Origin: Candidatus Omnitrophota bacterium
Lineage (GTDB): Bacteria; Ratteibacteria; UBA8468; MWAK01
Reading direction: 5' to 3'
Length of the DNA: 12,507 bases
Assembly (NCBI GenBank): GCA_026387085.1
Contig: JAPLMK010000041.1
Coordinates: 1-12,507 of the forward strand
Part shown: positions 6,228-12,507 of the stretch, one piece after another
Position numbering within the stretch: position 1 is the first letter of the stretch
Layout: every line of letters starts with the position of its first letter
The notes under the pieces: model-generated
What the model was told of the DNA's origin: nothing
Database searches by the model: none
The model's input: only the letters and a program-made list of their open reading frames with translations
Position numbers and translations under genes: made by a program

Positions 6228-6758
6228 ATGGTTGATGAGGGTTTGCTTATTGCAAAGGCAAAAAACGGGGACTTGGAAGCATTCGGTCAGATTATTGCCT
6301 CCCTGGAAACCCGGCTTTACCGCGTTGCCCTTTTCCTCTGCGGAGAACGGGAGGAAGCTAAAGACCTCCTGCAGGAAACCTTCCTGGGGCTTCACCAAGG
6401 CCTGCCGCGTTTTGCGGGAAAAAGCGGGATTTATACCTATACCTACCGCATCCTCCTCAACCTCCATCACAAACGGTTAAGAAAAAAACGGCGAATAACT
6501 GTTTCGCTTACCGAAGGACTTAAAATTACCTATCCCGGATTACCGTCAGCAGCCGAATCTTTCGCGAAAACAGAACTAAGAGAAAAAATAAGGGTAGGAA
6601 TTGCCAAACTACCCGCTTTATTCCAAGAGATAATCGTCCTGCGCTACCTGGAAGAATTATCCTACCATGAAATCGCGGAGATGCTGAAGGTTAACGAAGG
6701 AACACTAAAATCACGCCTCTTTAAAGCCAAAAATCTTCTGCGGAATATTCTTTCGTAG
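6228..6758 (+). CDS. ECF-type RNA polymerase sigma factor (sigma70 family, group 4)
   Basis: Directs RNA polymerase to a small set of promoters, usually in response to an envelope or other outside signal. It has 176 residues, typical for ECF factors. Region sigma2 spans about 20-90, with EREEAKDLLQETFLGLHQGL (40-59) for core binding and -10 melting, and a basic end HHKRLRKKRR (80-89). Region sigma4 spans about 125-172, with LPALFQEIIVLRYLEELSYHEIAEML and the helix-turn-helix GTLKSRLFKAKNLL for -35 recognition. No sigma3 is present. ATG 6228 follows AAGGGG by 4 bases. No anti-sigma gene follows: the next DNA is a repeat and then the convergent Do-type protease. The regulator, if any, must be elsewhere, or control may be transcriptional. 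The regulon cannot be deduced. Confidence 0.93.
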   Translation: MVDEGLLIAKAKNGDLEAFGQIIASLETRLYRVALFLCGEREEAKDLLQETFLGLHQGLPRFAGKSGIYTYTYRILLNLHHKRLRKKRRITVSLTEGLKITYPGLPSAAESFAKTELREKIRVGIAKLPALFQEIIVLRYLEELSYHEIAEMLKVNEGTLKSRLFKAKNLLRNILS

Positions 6759-6783
6759 TTAACTACGCCAATCAAAAAATTTT

Positions 6784-6881
6784 GTCATACCCGCGGATAG
6801 CCGGTCAGGCTTCGCCGCCCAGGCGAGTAAGCGGGTATCCATAATGAATTTAGATTCCCGCTTACAACATGCGGGAATGAC
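6784..6881. repeat. Paired palindromic repeat, family A, with 27-base insertion
   Basis: First hairpin: ATACCCGC (6787-6794) with GCGGGTAT (6831-6838). Second hairpin: ATTCCCGC (6854-6861) with GCGGGAAT (6871-6878) and a 9-base loop. It has the same plan as 833-907, including outer GTC and GAC edges. The loop of the first hairpin is 36 bases instead of 9: between GGATAG and TAA lie 27 extra bases (6801-6827). The element occupies the gap between the convergent sigma factor and protease genes and may end transcription from either side, although no U-tract is seen. Confidence 0.85.
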
Positions 6882-6889
6882 AACCGTAA

Positions 6890-8356
6890 TTATTTACCGG
6901 GGATAATCAGATACTCGTATTTCCCTCCGGCATATACCCGCACCATCGCCGACTTTGAATCCGGAATTGCTTTAACCACCCGGAAAAAATCAGAAAGGCT
7001 GTTAATCGCTTGCCGGTTCACCTCTAAAATCACGCTCTGCGGAGGCAACTTCCCGGCCGCCGGACTGGAAGCGGACACGTCAACAACAACCACGCCGGAA
7101 GCGACCGACAACCCCAGTTCTCTTGCAATATCAGGCGTAATATCGGCAAACTTCATCCCGCGCCAGGACTTCTCTTCTCCGGGTACAACCGCGCCCGGCC
7201 GGGGCGCTGCCGCGCTCATTTGCGCCGGCTGTTCCGCCAGCCGGACAGATATCGGCGCCAGCGTCTTTCCGTTACGAACTACCTGGAGGATAACCGTGTC
7301 GCCGGGTTTGGCGCCGCCGATTCTGTTCTGGATATCATCCGGACCTTTGACCGGTATGTTATTAACACCTATAATTACATCACCGGCTTTCAGGTTTGCT
7401 TTTTCCGCCGGAGTGCCGGAATTGACGTTGGTAATTAAAACACCGTTGGCCTGTTTCAAGCCCATCTCCTGCGCCATCTCCGGGTCAATCGGTTGCATTG
7501 AAATTCCCAGGTAGCCGCGCACCACTTTGCCGGAGGTCCTTATCTGTTCAAAAACGCTCTGGGCCATATTGGAAGGAATAGCAAAACCGATTCCCTGGCC
7601 GCTGGCAACGATGGCCGTGTTGATTCCAATCACCTCGCCCTTTAAATTAACCAAGGGTCCGCCGCTGTTTCCCTGATTAATGGAAGCATCCGTCTGAATA
7701 AAACTCTCAATCGGGTTAATGCCAAGGTGGCGGCCGGTTGCGCTGACCACGCCAACAGTGACCGTACCTTCAAGACCAAACGGATTCCCGATTGCCATTA
7801 CCCATTGTCCTACCTTCATCTGGGCAGAATCGCCAAAAACAGCGTAGGGCAGATTTTCCGCGTTGATTTTTGCCAGGGCAAGGTCGGTCTTTTCATCCTT
7901 ACCGACTATCTTGGCGTTAAATTCCCGGTTATCTAAGAGTTTAACTTTTACCTCGGTGGCGTCTTTAACCACATGGTTATTAGTGAGAATGTAACCATCC
8001 GGCGAAACAATAACACCGCTGCCCAGGGCCGGGCGCAGATATTCCTTTGGTTCCTGCGGCTGGGTATCGCCGAAAAATCTCCGGAAGAACGGGTCGTTAA
8101 AAAGGTCTCCAAACTGGTTCTGCGACCCGGCCACCTTCTGGGTGGTGCGGATATTTACTACGGCCGGATTCACCGCTTCGGCCACGCGGACAGACGCCTG
8201 TTCCAGGGAAGTAATTTCCGGGCTCAGGGTAAGTGGTAAGACAGATTTTCCGGACTGTTTTTCCGCCAGGGCTTTTCCGCCCCAGAAAGAAAAACCGGCC
8301 GCCGCAAAAAACAGAACCACCAAAACGATTCTCAACACAAGTGTTTTGCGTTCCAT
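6890..8356 (-). CDS. degP: Do-type (DegP/HtrA) periplasmic serine protease with two PDZ domains
   Basis: Envelope quality-control protease and chaperone acting on misfolded exported proteins. It has 488 residues. The N-terminal hydrophobic segment (about 7-31) is a signal peptide or anchor; there is an ALA|EK-like site near 31-32. The trypsin-like domain has catalytic His128 (TNNHVV), Asp158 (TDLAL) and Ser231 (GNSGGP). A Phe-rich LA-type loop at 82-95 fits the oligomerising loop of DegP. PDZ1 lies at about 280-375 (YLGISMQPI start) and PDZ2 at about 400-486, joined by a Pro/Ala-rich linker at 377-395. GGAGG (8361-8365) is 4 bases before the ATG, which fixes the start. It is downstream of recA on the same strand but separated by 126 bases with repeats, so it may be transcribed separately. 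DegP, DegQ and MucD cannot be told apart here, so the symbol is provisional. Confidence 0.95.
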   Translation of the reverse strand: MERKTLVLRIVLVVLFFAAAGFSFWGGKALAEKQSGKSVLPLTLSPEITSLEQASVRVAEAVNPAVVNIRTTQKVAGSQNQFGDLFNDPFFRRFFGDTQPQEPKEYLRPALGSGVIVSPDGYILTNNHVVKDATEVKVKLLDNREFNAKIVGKDEKTDLALAKINAENLPYAVFGDSAQMKVGQWVMAIGNPFGLEGTVTVGVVSATGRHLGINPIESFIQTDASINQGNSGGPLVNLKGEVIGINTAIVASGQGIGFAIPSNMAQSVFEQIRTSGKVVRGYLGISMQPIDPEMAQEMGLKQANGVLITNVNSGTPAEKANLKAGDVIIGVNNIPVKGPDDIQNRIGGAKPGDTVILQVVRNGKTLAPISVRLAEQPAQMSAAAPRPGAVVPGEEKSWRGMKFADITPDIARELGLSVASGVVVVDVSASSPAAGKLPPQSVILEVNRQAINSLSDFFRVVKAIPDSKSAMVRVYAGGKYEYLIIPGK

Positions 8357-8377
8357 GTTACCTCCATTTTACTGCGG

Positions 8378-8465
8378 GATCATTCGCAACCACGGCTCAG
8401 GATGACAGATGCGCTTGCTATTCTAATCGGGCACATTGTCATTCTGAGGCAAAGCCGAAGAATCT
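8378..8465. repeat. Two-unit palindromic repeat, family B
   Basis: Unit 1 runs GATCATTC (8378-8385) to CTCAGGATGAC (8396-8406). Unit 2 runs GTCATTCTGAG (8438-8448) to GAAGAATC (8457-8464). The units are inverted relative to each other with their GTCAT ends facing inward, 31 bases apart. The pair fills most of the recA-protease gap (8357-8482). No convincing promoter for the protease is seen here: TAGAAT occurs on the minus strand at about 8422-8427, but no -35 lies at a proper distance. Confidence 0.8.
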
Positions 8466-8482
8466 GTTCTTAAATAATAAAA

Positions 8483-9490
8483 TCAGGCAACTATCTTAGC
8501 CCGCAATTCAGCCTCAATCTTATCCCTTACTTCTGTGTGTTCTTTCAGATAAATCCGCGCCTGCTCCCGGCCCGGACCGATATTCTGGCTGCCGTAATAA
8601 AAAGAGTTCCCCTTCTTTTCCAAAACCTTCTGGTCCACTCCTACATCCAGGATTGAGCCCTCTTTAGATATACCCTGGTTGTAATAGATATCAAAAAGCG
8701 CTTCCCGGAACGGAGGGGCTACTTTGTTTTTGACTACTTTGACCCGCGTATGGTTACCGATAATGTTCTTATCGCCTTTGGCGCTCTTTTCGCCCTCAAT
8801 GGAACCGATGCGCCGGATATCAAGACGGACGCTGGTGTAAAACTTAAGCGCGCGGCCGCCGGGAGTAGTTTCCGGGTTACCGAAAAAGACGCCGATCTTC
8901 TCGCGCAACTGGTTTATGAAGAGAACCGCGGTTTTGCTGCGGTTAATAATACCGGTCATCTTGCGCAGCGCCTGGCTCATGAGCCGCGCCTGCAAACCCA
9001 TCACGCTGTCCCCCATCGCGCCTTCCAATTCGGCCCGCGGTACAAGCGCGGCCACGGAATCAACCACGATTATATCAATAGCGTTGGTCTTAATCAGCCG
9101 GTCCGCAATTTCCAGGGCCTGCTCACCGGAATCAGGTTGGGAAAGGAGCATATCATCGATATTGACGCCGAGTTTCCGGGCGTATTCCGGGTCAAGAGCA
9201 TGTTCCGCGTCTATGAACGCAACCTGACCCCCCAATTTCTGGGCTTCCGCGATAATATGTAAAGCCAGGGTGGTCTTGCCGGAAGATTCCGGTCCGTATA
9301 TTTCCGTAATCCTGCCCCGCGGAATTCCGCCTACACCTAACGCATAGTCAAGCGCAAGGGAACCAGTCGGGATAACATCAATCTTTTCGTGGACGCGGTC
9401 ACCCAGGCGCATAATGGAACCTTTGCCGAATTCCTTTTCAATATTCTTAATTGCTTCTGTTAAACCAACAACCTTAGCCTTGTCTTCCAT
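8483..9490 (-). CDS. recA: Recombinase RecA
   Basis: ATP-dependent DNA strand-exchange protein for homologous recombination, repair and, where LexA is present, SOS co-protease activity. It has 335 residues, slightly short because the C-terminal acidic tail is nearly absent (ends in AELRAKIVA). Visible: Walker A GPESSGKTT at 66-74, catalytic Glu96 in DAEHALD, Walker B IIVVD at 140-144, loop L1 with EGAMGD at 156-161, NQLREKIG at 193-200, loop L2 with GNPETTPGGRALKFY at 204-218. ATG 9490 follows GGAGG (9497-9501) at 6 bases. Its first 17 bases overlap the end of thpR, so the two are probably co-transcribed. No LexA-type box is obvious near the start by eye. Start and identity are confident. Confidence 0.98.
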   Translation of the reverse strand: MEDKAKVVGLTEAIKNIEKEFGKGSIMRLGDRVHEKIDVIPTGSLALDYALGVGGIPRGRITEIYGPESSGKTTLALHIIAEAQKLGGQVAFIDAEHALDPEYARKLGVNIDDMLLSQPDSGEQALEIADRLIKTNAIDIIVVDSVAALVPRAELEGAMGDSVMGLQARLMSQALRKMTGIINRSKTAVLFINQLREKIGVFFGNPETTPGGRALKFYTSVRLDIRRIGSIEGEKSAKGDKNIIGNHTRVKVVKNKVAPPFREALFDIYYNQGISKEGSILDVGVDQKVLEKKGNSFYYGSQNIGPGREQARIYLKEHTEVRDKIEAELRAKIVA

Positions 9491-10028
9491 CTAACGCCTC
9501 CAGTGGAAAAGAATGAACCGTCCTGTAAACTGCGCCGGTTGGTGAAAGCAATGATTCCATCAGGCAGAATTCATTAACTAAAAAAGAACCGAAGTTCCTG
9601 GTCTTCCAGGAATTTAACTCTTGAAAAGTGAGGGGATGCAACCCCTCCCCCGCCTTTATTCGGGCTACGGTAAGGTGGGGCAGGAAAGAGCGGTCTTCTG
9701 AAGTTAATGATAGATCTCCGGCCAGGGCAATAAGTTTCTCCGCACCGGCGCCGGCGCCAACCCAAAATACTTTTGGTCTTTCCTCGTCCGGGAAAAAACC
9801 GGCTCCGGAGATAGTAAGTAAAAACGAATGGTGCTTTAAAGCAGTTTTCGGGCCGTTCAAAATCAATTCTGCCACCCTCCCCTCTTCCACCGCGCCTAAA
9901 AAACAGAGGGTAAAATGCTGATTCTCCGGGGCGACCCAACGTAGAGAATTACAGATTATCTTCCCGCCTTCAGCGGTTATGTCCCGGCTTATTTCTGCCG
10001 GTATTGGTACTGCGAAAAATAACCGCAT
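9474..10028 (-). CDS. thpR: RNA 2',3'-cyclic phosphodiesterase (2'-5' RNA ligase family)
   Basis: 2H phosphoesterase that opens 2',3'-cyclic phosphate RNA ends in vitro; the cellular role is poorly known. It has 184 residues from ATG 10028. The two defining H-x-T motifs are present: HFTL at about 38-41 and HLTV at about 118-121, with RLFFAVPIP at the N-terminus typical of the family. A GTG directly before the ATG (10031) is an alternative start; GAGG and AGGGG upstream fit either. The gene overlaps recA by 17 bases. A thpR-recA pairing, often with cinA before it, is a known bacterial arrangement; here ilvC lies upstream instead. A large palindrome (10042-10093) abuts its ribosome site, with part of the purine-rich GGGGGAGG inside the stem, which could affect thpR translation. 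Confidence 0.9.
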   Translation of the reverse strand: MRLFFAVPIPAEISRDITAEGGKIICNSLRWVAPENQHFTLCFLGAVEEGRVAELILNGPKTALKHHSFLLTISGAGFFPDEERPKVFWVGAGAGAEKLIALAGDLSLTSEDRSFLPHLTVARIKAGEGLHPLTFQELNSWKTRNFGSFLVNEFCLMESLLSPTGAVYRTVHSFPLEALDGRQG

Positions 10029-10041
10029 CACCCCTACCTCG

Positions 10042-10093
10042 CCTCCCCCATCCTCGCCAGAGGCGAGTACGCCTTTGGCGAGGATGGGGGAGG
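10042..10093. repeat. 52-base near-perfect palindrome between ilvC and thpR
   Basis: Outer arms CCTCCCCCATCCTCGCCA (10042-10059) and TGGCGAGGATGGGGGAGG (10076-10093) are perfect 18-base inverted copies. After one non-Watson-Crick position, the inner arms AGGCG (10061-10065) and CGCCT (10070-10074) close a 4-base loop. On the minus strand, the sense of the genes here, no U-tract follows, so it is not a standard terminator for ilvC. On the plus strand it is followed by a T-rich tract at 10096-10110 and could stop antisense transcription. The stem may also protect the ilvC 3' end. Confidence 0.85.
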
Positions 10094-10101
10094 AATTTGT
10101 T

Positions 10102-11094
10102 TTATTTTTTCAGCCAGACCATCATGCCGCGCAATTTCTTGCCGACAATTTCCAGCGGATGAATCTCGTCTTGCTTGACCAAAGCGTGATAAACCGGCCG
10201 CCCCACCTTATTTTCCAAAATCCATTCCCGGGCAAATTCACCATTCTGGATTTCAGCCAGAATTTCGCGCATCTCGTCTTTCACCCGTTCGTCAATAATC
10301 CGCGGGCCCCGGGTTAAATCACCGTATTCGGCGGTATCGCTTACTCCTTTGCGCATTCCGGTAATGCCCCGCTCGTTAATCAGGTCAACTATCAATTTTA
10401 ACTCATGGCAGGTCTCGTAATAAGCTATTTCAGGCTGGTATCCTGCCTCGACCAGCGTCTCAAACCCGGCTTTAATTAAAGCGGACACGCCTCCGCACAA
10501 CACCGCCTGCTCGCCGAAAAGGTCTGTTTCCGTCTCTTCTTTGAAAGTGGTTTCAATGATGCCGGCTTTGCTTCCGCCCAGGGCCTTAATATAAGCCAGC
10601 GCAACCTTAAGCGCATTGCCGGTGTATTCCTGTTCTATCGCCACCAAGCAGGGCACACCCTTGCCCTGGAGAAACATATCGCGCACCAGTCCGCCGGGGC
10701 CTTTGGGCGCAACCATTATCACGTCAATGTCCTTGGGCGGCACAATCTGGTTGAACACGATAGAAAACCCGTGCGCAAAACCCAGCGTCTTGCCGGCCTT
10801 AAGCACCGGTAAAATATCGGCTTTGTAAACATCGGGCTGTAAATTATCCTGAACCAGCATCATGATAATATCCGCGGCTGTAGCGGCTTCCCGTGCGGAA
10901 ACCGGTTTAAAACCGTCTTCAACCGCCTTGGCGTAATTGGGTGTGCCGGGCAGTTCGGCGATTACAACTTCTATCTTGGAATCACGCAAGTTAAGGCTGT
11001 GCGCCCTGCCTTGAATCCCGTAACCCACGATTGCCACTTTTTTACCTTTTAAATCTTTCAAATCAGCATCTTCGTCATAGTAAATCTTCGCCAT
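10102..11094 (-). CDS. ilvC: Ketol-acid reductoisomerase (class I)
   Basis: Isomerises and reduces 2-acetolactate or 2-aceto-2-hydroxybutyrate, the second step in valine, leucine and isoleucine synthesis, with Mg2+ and NAD(P)H. It has 330 residues, the class I length. The Rossmann fold GYGIQGRAH is at 24-32; His108 in GFAHGF, Asp191 and Glu195 (ETDLFGEQ), and Glu227/Glu231 (ETCHELK) supply the active site and metal sites; Ser252 is in the later GVSDTAEYG. The cofactor loop at about 45-56 reads AELPGTPNYAKA: where NADPH enzymes usually have Arg and Ser contacting the 2'-phosphate, it has Leu, Thr and Asn, preceded by Glu46. This suggests NADH use (see finding). AGGAGG (11103-11108) lies 8 bases before the ATG. 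It follows ilvN after 62 bases that hold a family A repeat. Confidence 0.96.
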   Translation of the reverse strand: MAKIYYDEDADLKDLKGKKVAIVGYGIQGRAHSLNLRDSKIEVVIAELPGTPNYAKAVEDGFKPVSAREAATAADIIMMLVQDNLQPDVYKADILPVLKAGKTLGFAHGFSIVFNQIVPPKDIDVIMVAPKGPGGLVRDMFLQGKGVPCLVAIEQEYTGNALKVALAYIKALGGSKAGIIETTFKEETETDLFGEQAVLCGGVSALIKAGFETLVEAGYQPEIAYYETCHELKLIVDLINERGITGMRKGVSDTAEYGDLTRGPRIIDERVKDEMREILAEIQNGEFAREWILENKVGRPVYHALVKQDEIHPLEIVGKKLRGMMVWLKK

Positions 11095-11111
11095 ATTTTA
11101 TTCCTCCTGTG

Positions 11112-11154
11112 TTTTCTGTCATTTCTGTGGATAGTAAGCGGGAATGACAGAAAA
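11112..11154. repeat. Single palindromic repeat, degenerate family A copy, in ilvN-ilvC gap
   Basis: Contains the GGATAGTAAGCGGGAATGAC half of family A, but the opposite core CCCGC has become TCTGT, so the usual inner stem is lost. Instead an outer stem of 12 perfect bases forms, TTTTCTGTCATT (11112-11123) with AATGACAGAAAA (11143-11154), around a 19-base loop. It lies between the ilvN stop and the ilvC ribosome site within an apparent operon. Confidence 0.78.
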
Positions 11155-11156
11155 AT

Positions 11157-11633
11157 TTATTCCCGGCCGATTGCCACCTTACCGGTGCGGACAATCTCTT
11201 TCAAACCATACGGGCGCAGCGCCACCAAAAGCCCGTCAATCTGGTGGCTTTCACCCATCGCTTCCACCATCAGGTATTTTGACGTAACATCAATCACCAG
11301 GCCCCGGTAAAGTTCCACCAGTTTCAGTATTTCGGAACGTTTCTGGGTGTTATTATCCACTTTAACCAGAACCAATTCCCGCTCCAGATATTTTCCCTCG
11401 TTCAAATCAACGGTCTTAATTACACCAATCAGTTTATTTAACTGCTTCATTATCTGCTCGATAATGGGCTGGTCCCCGGAAACCGTAAGCACCAAACGGC
11501 TTACCGAAGGGTCTTCGGTCGCCGCCACAACCAGGCTGTTGATATTGTAACCGCGCGCCGAAAAAAGACCGGCAATCCTGGCCAGCATGCCGAAACGGTC
11601 TTCAACCGTCAAACTGATAATATGCTCATTCAT
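11157..11633 (-). CDS. ilvN: Acetolactate synthase small (regulatory) subunit
   Basis: Regulatory partner of the large subunit IlvB; it raises activity and gives feedback inhibition by valine. It has 158 residues, the usual length for the IlvH/IlvN family. An N-terminal ACT domain (about 4-75) is followed by a C-terminal domain (about 85-158). Gly15 and Asn30 (in RFGMLARIAGLFSARGYNINSL) correspond to Gly14 and Asn29 of E. coli IlvH, positions whose change makes the enzyme resistant to valine, so valine control is expected. The start ATG lies 4 bases after the ilvB stop; the ribosome site is weak, pointing to translational coupling with ilvB. The symbol ilvH would be equally valid. Confidence 0.95.
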   Translation of the reverse strand: MNEHIISLTVEDRFGMLARIAGLFSARGYNINSLVVAATEDPSVSRLVLTVSGDQPIIEQIMKQLNKLIGVIKTVDLNEGKYLERELVLVKVDNNTQKRSEILKLVELYRGLVIDVTSKYLMVEAMGESHQIDGLLVALRPYGLKEIVRTGKVAIGRE

Positions 11634-11637
11634 TGTT

Positions 11638-12507
11638 TTACGCTAAACCGCTAATCATTTCGTCTAAAGAGGAACCGGCCGGAACCATCGGAAAAACGTT
11701 CTCCTCCTGCTCAATCCGAAAATCCATCACAAACGGAACCTCTGTTTCTTTTAACGATTCTTTCAAGGCCGGCTCAACCTCTTCCGGGCGGGTTATCCTC
11801 CGTCCTTTGGCGCCAAACGCCTCGGCAATCCGGGCAAAATCAGGACAAGGGCCAAGGTTCGTGCCGGAATAACGCTTACCGTAAAAAAGTTCCTGCCACT
11901 GCCGCACCATACCCAGGTAACAATTGTTCAAGATTGCCACCTTAACCGGAATGCGATTAATTACCGCCGTGGTCAATTCCTGGATATTCATCTGAAAACT
12001 TCCGTCGCCGGCAATATCAAAAACAATGCGGTCCGGACACCCGAATTTTGCTCCGATAGCAGCCGGAAAACCAAAACCCATCGTCCCCAGGCCGCCGGAA
12101 GATATCAGGGAATTGGGATGGTTGAAACGGTAAAATTGGGCAACCCACATCTGGTGCTGGCCCACTTCCGTAGCAATTATCGCCTTACCTTTAGTAACCC
12201 GGTTAATCTCTTCAATAATAAACTGGGGCCTTAATTTTCCGTCATCTTTCCGGTAGGTAAGCGGATACTTCTTCTTCCAACCGTCTATCTTCGCCCGCCA
12301 TTCGCGGCAATCTACCGGAGAAACCAGCGGTATTAATTCGCTTAAAACATTTTTGATATCTCCGACAATCGGTACGTCAACCGGCACGATTTTCCCGATG
12401 GAAGAAGGGTCAATATCAATATGGATAAATTTCGTATTTGCCTTAAATGATTCCAGTTTTCCGGTCACCCGGTCATCAAAACGGGCGCCGATGGCAATCA
12501 CTAAATC
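11638..12507 (-). CDS. ilvB: Acetolactate synthase large (catalytic) subunit, C-terminal half
   Basis: Thiamine-diphosphate enzyme joining two pyruvates to acetolactate, or pyruvate and 2-ketobutyrate to acetohydroxybutyrate. Only the last 289 residues are inside the window; the frame stays open to base 12507, so the N-terminal domain with the catalytic Glu is outside. The visible part begins DLVIAIGARFDDRVTG in the central domain. It continues to the C-terminal cofactor domain, with the thiamine-diphosphate motif starting GDGSFQMN at about 167-174 and ending LNN at about 193-195, then YLGMVRQWQELFY with the conserved Trp. These features separate it from other members of the thiamine-diphosphate family. 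ilvN follows after 4 bases. Any leader or attenuator for the ilv operon would lie outside the window. Confidence 0.96.
   Translation of the reverse strand, partial: DLVIAIGARFDDRVTGKLESFKANTKFIHIDIDPSSIGKIVPVDVPIVGDIKNVLSELIPLVSPVDCREWRAKIDGWKKKYPLTYRKDDGKLRPQFIIEEINRVTKGKAIIATEVGQHQMWVAQFYRFNHPNSLISSGGLGTMGFGFPAAIGAKFGCPDRIVFDIAGDGSFQMNIQELTTAVINRIPVKVAILNNCYLGMVRQWQELFYGKRYSGTNLGPCPDFARIAEAFGAKGRRITRPEEVEPALKESLKETEVPFVMDFRIEQEENVFPMVPAGSSLDEMISGLA

Noticed and set aside
6754..6767. 14-base palindrome CGTAGTTAACTACG at the sigma gene stop
   Set aside because: It is perfect but short, could arise by chance, and has no T-tract or second copy to suggest a terminator or operator.
833..6881. 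CRISPR array or transposase-bearing mobile element from the repeated palindromes
   Set aside because: Copies are scattered singly or in pairs between genes, with no regular spacer array and no transposase frame in the window.
8422..8460. Promoter for the Do-type protease
   Set aside because: TAGAAT on the minus strand is a fair -10, but the only TTG-like -35 candidate is 21 bases away; too weak to report.
8750..9262. 170-codon open frame on the plus strand opposite recA
   Set aside because: It lies wholly antisense to a clear recA with all motifs. The product is low in recognisable structure, and no ribosome site is evident.
9491..9700. LexA/SOS box upstream of recA
   Set aside because: The DNA just upstream of recA is thpR coding sequence, and no GAAC-N4-GTTC or CTG-N10-CAG pattern was seen by eye; SOS control remains unknown.

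Overview
The window is a compact stretch of bacterial chromosome of moderate GC. It carries 13 recognisable housekeeping genes, two of them cut by the window ends. No tRNA, rRNA, CRISPR array, transposase or phage gene is visible. The gene set (LspA/Lgt lipoprotein processing, a Do-type protease with a membrane anchor, an exported LysM-NlpC/P60 enzyme) and the classical Shine-Dalgarno sites (GGAGG) suggest a diderm bacterium. A DksA-like gene followed by lspA and lgt, together with many small intergenic palindromes, would fit an uncultured lineage such as Omnitrophota or its relatives, but that placement is a low-confidence inference.

Layout. (1) 1-2915, plus strand: TraR/DksA-type zinc-finger protein, lspA, lgt and an aspartate kinase. 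lgt and the kinase overlap by an ATGA. (2) 2916-3047: convergent intergenic region with a long inverted repeat. (3) 3048-6027, minus strand, read fabH, then LysM-NlpC/P60 hydrolase, then obg. The hydrolase has its own sigma70-like promoter just after the fabH stop. (4) 6028-6227: divergent control region whose two opposed promoters overlap at the -35 box, next to repeats. (5) 6228-6758, plus strand: ECF sigma factor. (6) 6759-6889: convergent region filled by a paired palindrome. (7) 6890-12507, minus strand, read ilvB (cut), ilvN, ilvC, thpR, recA, then the Do-type protease. ilvB-ilvN-ilvC encode acetolactate synthase large and small subunits and ketol-acid reductoisomerase, the first two steps of valine/leucine/isoleucine synthesis. 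thpR overlaps recA by 17 bases.

The unusual content lies between the genes. At least two families of small palindromic repeats occur in one or two units per gap. One is built on GTCATTCCCGC / GCGGGAATGAC with a constant 9-base loop; the other on GTCATYCTGAG and GAAGAATC. Both begin or end with GTCAT/ATGAC. Copies lie at 833-907, 6037-6145, 6784-6881, 8378-8465 and 11112-11154. One encodes the C-terminal tail of LspA and one carries a clean 27-base insertion. A different inverted repeat (2932-3020) and a 52-base near-perfect palindrome (10042-10093) add to this.

Other points worth a look are a likely internal translation start in the aspartate kinase that would yield a separate ACT-domain subunit, a ketol-acid reductoisomerase cofactor loop that looks adapted to NADH, and the back-to-back fabH/sigma promoters. 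I did not find a new multi-gene system.
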